Below are positions 30,723 through 35,733 of a DNA stretch of 35,733 nucleotides, piece after piece. Source of the DNA: Motiliproteus sp048265065 (lineage in GTDB: Bacteria; Pseudomonadota; Gammaproteobacteria; Pseudomonadales; Balneatricaceae); contig JBLXCH010000025.1 in assembly GCA_048265065.1 (NCBI GenBank), forward strand, positions 1 to 35,733, written 5' to 3'. The notes under the pieces are model-generated. The model was not told the DNA's origin and ran no database searches. It saw nothing but the letters and a program-made list of their open reading frames with translations. Within the stretch, counting starts at the first letter, position 1. Each line of letters begins with the position of its first letter. A program made the position numbers and the translations under genes.

Positions 30723-31627
30723 CTAACTTTACTTCTGCTCAGCCAAGCGGCGCCACGTGCGCCACTTGAATCTCCATGCTTTGCTTGCCGTAAGTGTGTT
30801 TTAACCGTGCCTGATGTTACATAGCGACCCCACCGAGAGGGGACTTCATTATAGATCGCTTGAATGTTCGAAAGGCCGCCTGCTAGGACGATGACTTCTG
30901 GGTCGATTATATTGATAATGCTGGCTAAGCCTTTTGCTAATCGTTCGTAGAAACTATTCATTGAGGCGACTGCCAAGACGTCCCCAGAAGCGGCGCTTTG
31001 GACTAACTCCTCAACTCGTGAGAATGATGCGCCTGTTAATCGGTTGTGATGCTCGCATAAGCTCGGCCCCGATACGAAGGTTTCTATACAGCCGCGTTTG
31101 CCACAGAAGCAGTTGAAAAAATGATCCTCAGTTTCGGGCCAGGGCAGAGGGTTGTGACCCCATTCTCCGCAAATAGCATTTGGTCCGTTCAGTAATTGTT
31201 GATTAAACGCGATGCCGCCACCCACGCCGGTGCCGATAATAACGCCGAAAACGCTTTTGGCGTCAGCTCCCGCTCCGTCAACGGCTTCAGATAGGGTCAT
31301 GCAGTCGGCATCATTGGCAATAGCTACCTCGCGGGCAAGTAGAGCAGCTAAGTCATTATGAAGTTTCTCTCCAATCAGCCAGGTGGAGTTGGCGTTTTTA
31401 ATCTGGCCAGAAAAAGGATCGATTGAGCCCGGAATACCGATGCCCAAATGGCACTGCTGACCGAGCGAACGTTCAGCTTTTTGCACGATCGCTACAATCG
31501 CATTTATGGTGTCACGGTAGTTGCCGCGGGGTGAGGGGGTTCGTTCTATATAGCATTGATGGCCGTGGATATCTAAAACGCGAATCTCGATTTTTGTGCC
31601 ACCTAAGTCTATCCCTGCATATAGCAT
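30719..31627 (-). CDS. mak: ROK-family sugar kinase, Mak-type fructokinase
   Basis: A 302-residue ROK kinase. It has the ATP loop GIDLGGTKIE (5-14), GIPGSIDP, KNANSTWL, the catalytic Asp106 in ANDADC, GEWGHNPLPW (154-163), and a zinc site formed by His158 with Cys173, Cys175 and Cys180 (CFCGKRGC). The blocks NANSTWL, SEAVDGA, EWGHNPLPW, CIETFVSG and the ending KHGDSSGARGAAWL are those of E. coli Mak, a manno(fructo)kinase. N-acetylglucosamine kinase is the main alternative. It faces away from aceE and converges on the cyclase gene. Confidence 0.88.
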   Translation of the reverse strand: MLYAGIDLGGTKIEIRVLDIHGHQCYIERTPSPRGNYRDTINAIVAIVQKAERSLGQQCHLGIGIPGSIDPFSGQIKNANSTWLIGEKLHNDLAALLAREVAIANDADCMTLSEAVDGAGADAKSVFGVIIGTGVGGGIAFNQQLLNGPNAICGEWGHNPLPWPETEDHFFNCFCGKRGCIETFVSGPSLCEHHNRLTGASFSRVEELVQSAASGDVLAVASMNSFYERLAKGLASIINIIDPEVIVLAGGLSNIQAIYNEVPSRWGRYVTSGTVKTHLRQAKHGDSSGARGAAWLSRSKVS

Positions 31628-31839
31628 AGCGATCTCTCATATTTCGTTATAACTAGTCTATGACGCTTGCTATTTGGATGCATCAATAACCTTAAAAACC
31701 TTTATAAAAGAGCAAGGTAGTATTTTTTTGGGTTGGTGTCCGAACAGCCTGCAATCGGGATTATATAGACATAATTCGGCCCACTATGTACTATTCGACC
31801 ATACTTTAGTTTTTCAGAAGTAGGATGTTGCCATGATCT

Positions 31840-31882
31840 GGTAAACACCTTCTCTCTAGGCGGCAGCGTTTACCCACGGTGT
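31840..31882 (+). promoter_or_regulatory. inverted repeats in the aceE leader
   Basis: GGTAAAC (31840-31846) and GTTTACC (31868-31874) form a perfect seven-base dyad with a 21-base loop. Overlapping it, ACACC (31845-31849) can pair with GGTGT (31878-31882), giving a competing stem. The dyad ends about 36 bases before the aceE GTG. It could be a regulator site or a leader switch. It does not fit the PdhR consensus, since four bases rather than three separate GGT and ACC. Confidence 0.35.
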
Positions 31883-31910
31883 CAGCTACCAAAATTACGG
31901 AGAATATATC

Positions 31911-34754
31911 GTGCAAGAGCAACGTATCGAAGACGTCGATCCTATTGAAACTCAAGAATGGCTCGACGCTCTTGAGTCTGTCGCTAAGAATGAAGGTTCT
32001 GACCGAGCAAAATACATTCTGGCAAAACTGGGCGAACGCGCCAGCCAAATGGGCGTGCAAAAATCTGCCGAACTATCCACCCCCTACGTTAATACTATTG
32101 ATCCTGAAGATGAACCTGCGGTTCCGGGCGACTTGTTTACTGAACGTCGGATCCGTTCGTTGATTCGTTGGAACGCAATGGCAATGGTTATTCGAGCCAA
32201 TGATAATGACGAAGGCTTAGGCGGCCATATTTCCAGCTTTTCATCTGCTGCAACGCTCTACGAAGTTGGCTTTAACAACTTTTTCCGAGGTCCAGAAGGC
32301 GAGCAAGATGCCGACTTGGTTTTTTTCCAAGGACACATTTCTCCAGGAATCTATGCACGTGCCTATTTAGAAGGCCGACTTACCGAAGAACAATTAGATA
32401 ACTATCGCCGTGAAGTCGATGGTAAAGGATTATCCTCCTATCCTCACCCTTGGCTAATGCCTGATTTCTGGCAGTTTCCAACGGTTTCTATGGGTCTGGG
32501 CCCGATTCAAGCCATTTATCAAGCACATGTTATGCGTTACCTCGACTCTCGTGAGCTTATTGAACGTGGTGATCGCAAAGTCTGGTGCTTCCTGGGTGAT
32601 GGTGAGTGTGATGAGCCAGAATCGTTGGGGGCTATTACACTTGCAGGTCGCGAGAAACTAGAAAACCTTATTTTCGTGATTAACTGTAACCTGCAGCGAT
32701 TAGATGGACCTGTTCGGGGTAATGGTAAAGTTGTTCAAGAGCTCGAGAGCGGCTTCAGAGGGGCGGGCTGGAATGTTATCAAAGTGCTATGGGGCCGAGC
32801 GTGGGATCCATTGCTGGAGAAAGATCACAAAGGCCTTCTCGCTAAGCGCATGACAGAAATTTGCGATGGTGAGTTGCAGAACTGTAAAGCAAATGGTGGG
32901 GCATATACCCGAGAACATTTCTTCGGTACTGACCCAGAGTTGCTTGAACTAGTGGCTGATATGTCAGATGACGACATCATGAAACTGAATCGCGGTGGTC
33001 ATGATGTGCATAAAGTCTATGCCGCTTATCAGGCAGCAACTACTCATAAAGGCCAGCCAACGGTGATCTTGGCGCAAACGGTTAAAGGTTACGGCACCGG
33101 TAAATCCGGTGAAGCGAAAAATGATACTCACTCAATCAAGAAAGTTGCCATGGATGACCTTAAGGACTTCCGTGATCGCTTTGGTATCCCGTTAAGTGAT
33201 GATGAACTNNNNNNNNNNNNNNNNNNNNNNNNNNNNNNNNNNNNNNNNNNNNNNNNNNNNNNNNNNNNNNNNNNNNNNNNNNNNNNNNNNNNNNNNNNNN
33301 NNNNNNNNTCAATCAAGAAAGTTGCCATGGATGACCTTAAGGACTTCCGTGATCGCTTTGGTATCCCGTTAAGTGATGATGAACTGAAAACAGTGCCTTA
33401 TTACAAGCCTGACGCTGACAGCCCTGAATTGAAGTATATGATGGAGCGTCGTAATGCGTTAGGTGGCGTCTATCCTCAACGTCGCAATGATTTTGAAGCG
33501 TTGGAAGTTCCTGCGCTTGATAGCTTTAGCGGTCAATTGAAAGAAAGCGGTAAGCGAACAGCTTCTACAACAATGGCGCTTGTGCGTATTTTGTCGTCGT
33601 TGGCTAAAGACAAAAATATTGGTCACCGTGTGGTGCCGATTGTACCTGATGAAGCGCGTACTTTTGGTATGGAAGGTATGTTCCGTCAGCTCGGCATTTA
33701 CACTTCAGAAGGTCAGCGTTACACCCCGCACGATCGTGATCAGATTATGTGGTACAAAGAATCAAAAACAGGGCAGATTCTAGAAGAAGGTATTAATGAG
33801 TCTGGCTCTATGTCTGCATGGATTGCGGCAGCAACCTCCTACAGTGCGCATAATTTCACCTTAATCCCTTTTTATATCACCTACTCGATGTTTGGCCTGC
33901 AGCGGACAATGGACTTGGCGTGGGCTGCTGGTGATTCTCGTGCACGAGGCTTCTTGATCGGCGCGACGGCAGGTCGTACCACATTGAATGGTGAAGGTTT
34001 GCAGCATGAAGATGGTCATAGTTTGCTGCTGGCAAACATGATCCCTAACTGTGTTTCTTATGATGCTACTTATGCCTACGAGCTTGCGGTGATTATTCAA
34101 GACGGCATGAAGCGGATGTATCAAGATAAAGAAAATATCTTCTACTACCTCACGGTTATGAATGAGGCATATTCTCACCCCGCAATGCCAGAAGGTGCGG
34201 AAGAAGGTATCTTGAAGGGCATGTACTTGCTCAGCGAAGGTAAGAAAACTGTTAAGAAGAAAGTGCAGTTGTTGGGTAGTGGTACTATCTTACGTGAAGT
34301 AGAAGCCGCTGCTGAAATTCTGCGTAGCGACTTTGGTGTTGAATCTGATGTCTGGAGTGCAACGAGCTTTAATATGCTTCGCCGAGAAGGCTTGGAAATT
34401 GAGCGCTGGAATACAATGCACCCTGAAGAGACACCACGTAAAAGCTATGTTGAAACTTGTCTAGAAGGCCGTAAAGGGCCGGTTATCGCGTCTACCGACT
34501 ATATCAAATCGTATGCTAGTCAGATTCGCGACTTCGTCCCTGCTGAAACTTATCGTGTATTAGGTACTGATGGTTTTGGTCGCAGTGATACGCGAAGCAA
34601 ATTACGTGGATTCTTTGAAGTAGATCGCTATTACGTCGTGGTAGCTGCGCTTAAAGCATTGGCTGATGAGGGAACCATTAAGCCTCAAGAAGTCACTAAA
34701 GCGATTAAGAAATTTAACTTAGATCCGGAAAAGCCTAGCCCAATGTCAGTGTAA
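31911..34754 (+). CDS. aceE: pyruvate dehydrogenase E1 component, carrying an assembly gap
   Basis: AceE decarboxylates pyruvate with thiamine diphosphate and acetylates the lipoyl groups of AceF. Visible are DLVFFQGHISPGIYARAYLEG, the thiamine motif GDGE (229-232) to NCNLQ (258-262), and EGLQHEDGHS in the transketolase-like half. As written, the gene codes for 947 residues, but 33209-33308 is a gap flanked by two identical 77-base copies. Dropping the gap and one copy removes exactly 59 codons in frame and leaves 888 residues, the size of the E. coli enzyme. The gene is therefore intact. It starts at GTG 31911, with GGAG at spacing eight. It heads aceE-aceF. Confidence 0.97.
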   Translation: MQEQRIEDVDPIETQEWLDALESVAKNEGSDRAKYILAKLGERASQMGVQKSAELSTPYVNTIDPEDEPAVPGDLFTERRIRSLIRWNAMAMVIRANDNDEGLGGHISSFSSAATLYEVGFNNFFRGPEGEQDADLVFFQGHISPGIYARAYLEGRLTEEQLDNYRREVDGKGLSSYPHPWLMPDFWQFPTVSMGLGPIQAIYQAHVMRYLDSRELIERGDRKVWCFLGDGECDEPESLGAITLAGREKLENLIFVINCNLQRLDGPVRGNGKVVQELESGFRGAGWNVIKVLWGRAWDPLLEKDHKGLLAKRMTEICDGELQNCKANGGAYTREHFFGTDPELLELVADMSDDDIMKLNRGGHDVHKVYAAYQAATTHKGQPTVILAQTVKGYGTGKSGEAKNDTHSIKKVAMDDLKDFRDRFGIPLSDDEXXXXXXXXXXXXXXXXXXXXXXXXXXXXXXXXXXSIKKVAMDDLKDFRDRFGIPLSDDELKTVPYYKPDADSPELKYMMERRNALGGVYPQRRNDFEALEVPALDSFSGQLKESGKRTASTTMALVRILSSLAKDKNIGHRVVPIVPDEARTFGMEGMFRQLGIYTSEGQRYTPHDRDQIMWYKESKTGQILEEGINESGSMSAWIAAATSYSAHNFTLIPFYITYSMFGLQRTMDLAWAAGDSRARGFLIGATAGRTTLNGEGLQHEDGHSLLLANMIPNCVSYDATYAYELAVIIQDGMKRMYQDKENIFYYLTVMNEAYSHPAMPEGAEEGILKGMYLLSEGKKTVKKKVQLLGSGTILREVEAAAEILRSDFGVESDVWSATSFNMLRREGLEIERWNTMHPEETPRKSYVETCLEGRKGPVIASTDYIKSYASQIRDFVPAETYRVLGTDGFGRSDTRSKLRGFFEVDRYYVVVAALKALADEGTIKPQEVTKAIKKFNLDPEKPSPMSV
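33132..33385. repeat. 77-bp identical direct copies flanking the gap (artefact)
   Basis: 33132-33208 and 33309-33385 are identical over all 77 bases, from TCAATCAAGAAAG to GATGATGAACT, and abut the N run on each side. They most likely represent two contig ends sharing one k-mer-length overlap that were scaffolded instead of merged. Confidence 0.95.
33209..33308. other. assembly gap (100 N) inside aceE
   Basis: Exactly 100 Ns between two identical 77-base ends. The gap is probably spurious, with no missing sequence. Confidence 0.97.
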
Positions 34755-34822
34755 TACTGAGCTGAAATGACTAGGTAGGTTTCGAGTAATATCGTTGTTG
34801 AAAATCATGAAGGAAGACAACA

Positions 34823-35733
34823 GTGACAGTTAAGACGATTAATATTCCGGATATCGGTGGTTCAGAAGACGTAGATGTAGTGGAAGTCTGCGTTAGTGTT
34901 GGTGACGTTGTTGCAGAAGGCGATTCATTATTAGTGTTAGAAACTGATAAAGCATCAATGGATGTCCCTGCCCCAGAAGGTGGTAAAGTAACGTCAATCA
35001 CAATGAAAGAAGGCGACACCTGTAAAGAAGGTGATGCTATTCTTGAATTAGAAATTGAGTCGGCAGAGTCTGCTGAGACTGCGCCTGCTGTCGAAGAAAA
35101 AGCAGCTGTAGCAACGCCTTCAAACTCACGCAAAGAAACTATCAAGGTTCCCGATATTGGTGACGCTGATAACGTCGATCTTGTTGAGGTTTGTGTGAGT
35201 GTGGGTGACACGGTTGCCGAAGGTGACTCACTGATTGCGCTAGAGACTGATAAAGCGTCAATGGAAGTTCCTTCGCCAATGGCTGGTGTCGTTGAATCCA
35301 TTATGGTGTCTGAGGGCGCTACTGTTTCTAAAGGCGACGATATTCTCGTGCTAGCCGTTGAAGGCGAAGGCGGGAGTAACGATGAAAGTAGCACAGCCAA
35401 CGCTGAAAAGCCGGCAGCAGCACCTGCTAAAGCGGAAAAGGCAGCGGCTGAAGCTGAAGCCAGCGAAACGGTCATCGTTCCTGATATTGGCGGTCATAAA
35501 GACGTTGATATTGTAGAGATTTGTGTGGCTGTTGGTGACGAGGTTGCTGAAGGTGATTCGTTAATAGTCTTGGAGACCGACAAGGCATCGATGGAAGTTC
35601 CTGCGCCAAAGGCTGGTGTGGTTGAAAAACTTATCGCTGCTGATGGCGGAACGATCTCCGAAGGTGACCCTATCTTAGTCTTAAAAGTACAGGGTAGTGA
35701 GTCTGCGGAAGGATCTGCTGTTGAGCAGAAAAC
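34823..35733 (+). CDS. aceF: pyruvate dehydrogenase E2 (dihydrolipoamide acetyltransferase), N-terminal part
   Basis: An open frame from GTG 34823 (AAGGAAG at spacing six) runs off the right edge after 303 codons. It holds three lipoyl domains (about 1-80, 104-182, 214-291), each with ETDKASM. The lipoylated lysines are Lys43, Lys144 and Lys254. They are joined by Ala/Pro/Glu-rich swinging linkers. The E1-binding and catalytic domains lie beyond the window. Three lipoyl domains is the E. coli arrangement. The gene is 68 bases after aceE and co-transcribed with it. The start MTVKTINIPDIGG matches the family. Confidence 0.95.
   Translation, partial: MTVKTINIPDIGGSEDVDVVEVCVSVGDVVAEGDSLLVLETDKASMDVPAPEGGKVTSITMKEGDTCKEGDAILELEIESAESAETAPAVEEKAAVATPSNSRKETIKVPDIGDADNVDLVEVCVSVGDTVAEGDSLIALETDKASMEVPSPMAGVVESIMVSEGATVSKGDDILVLAVEGEGGSNDESSTANAEKPAAAPAKAEKAAAEAEASETVIVPDIGGHKDVDIVEICVAVGDEVAEGDSLIVLETDKASMEVPAPKAGVVEKLIAADGGTISEGDPILVLKVQGSESAEGSAVEQK

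Noticed and set aside
33132..33385. Internal duplication in AceE as a real domain repeat
   Set aside because: The copies are identical to the base, abut Ns, and their removal restores the normal AceE length.
34771..35475. Leftward 234-residue open frame opposite aceF
   Set aside because: It is a Ser/Ala/Thr-rich mirror of the three lipoyl repeats. The plus strand codes for AceF with clear ETDKASM motifs.

Overview
The window looks like a chromosomal segment of a heterotrophic, probably marine gammaproteobacterium. The families and gene order point to an Oceanospirillales or Pseudomonas-like relative: a trpGDC unit separate from trpE, fxsA-groES-groEL, an AlgW/DegS-type protease near a YhcB protein, the gammaproteobacterial AceE/three-lipoyl AceF complex, and YajQ. 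This placement is inferred from protein resemblance only. No mobile element, CRISPR array, tRNA or rRNA was seen. Two 100-N gaps (13141-13240 in yajQ, 33209-33308 in aceE) show it is a scaffolded draft assembly.

Layout. 1-1317: the 5' part of a small membrane-associated protein gene (minus), divergent from a GcvA-like LysR regulator. 1411-4578: a tryptophan unit with a promoter over an inverted repeat, a previously unlisted 24-residue leader peptide with Trp-Arg-Trp, then trpG-trpD-trpC and an OsmC-family gene. 4622-7762: a DegS/AlgW-type periplasmic protease (minus), a group 2 truncated haemoglobin, a Nif3-family protein and a YhcB (DUF1043) protein (minus). 7997-12715: the lower cobalamin pathway (cobU, cobT, cobC, cobS) converging on a PduO-type adenosyltransferase and a ketopantoate reductase. 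12920-15628: yajQ (gapped), an AmpG-type transporter, a small protein preceded by a Fur-box-like palindrome, and an alkyltransferase-like protein with Trp in place of the active Cys. 15897-20329: fxsA, groES and groEL with a sigma-32-like promoter and two leader hairpins, a membrane-anchored coiled-coil protein, and thpR.

20427-27617 is the most unusual stretch: six signalling genes in two divergent units. Leftward are a small sensor-less histidine kinase and a REC-GGDEF-EAL protein. Rightward are a PAS-PAS-kinase, an Rcp1-type single-domain response regulator, a REC-REC-PAS-kinase and a second Rcp1-type regulator. All appear cytoplasmic. They probably form one phosphorelay that ends in cyclic-di-GMP turnover. 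A stand-alone diguanylate cyclase lies nearby at 29706.

27829-35733: class I (Fe-S) fumarase, a 356-bp gap holding a leftward intrinsic terminator and a Fur-box-like site (candidate iron-regulated small RNA), the diguanylate cyclase, a Mak-type ROK sugar kinase, and aceE-aceF with aceF running off the end. The aceE gap is flanked by identical 77-bp copies. Removing one copy and the Ns restores an 888-residue AceE, so the apparent duplication is an assembly artefact.
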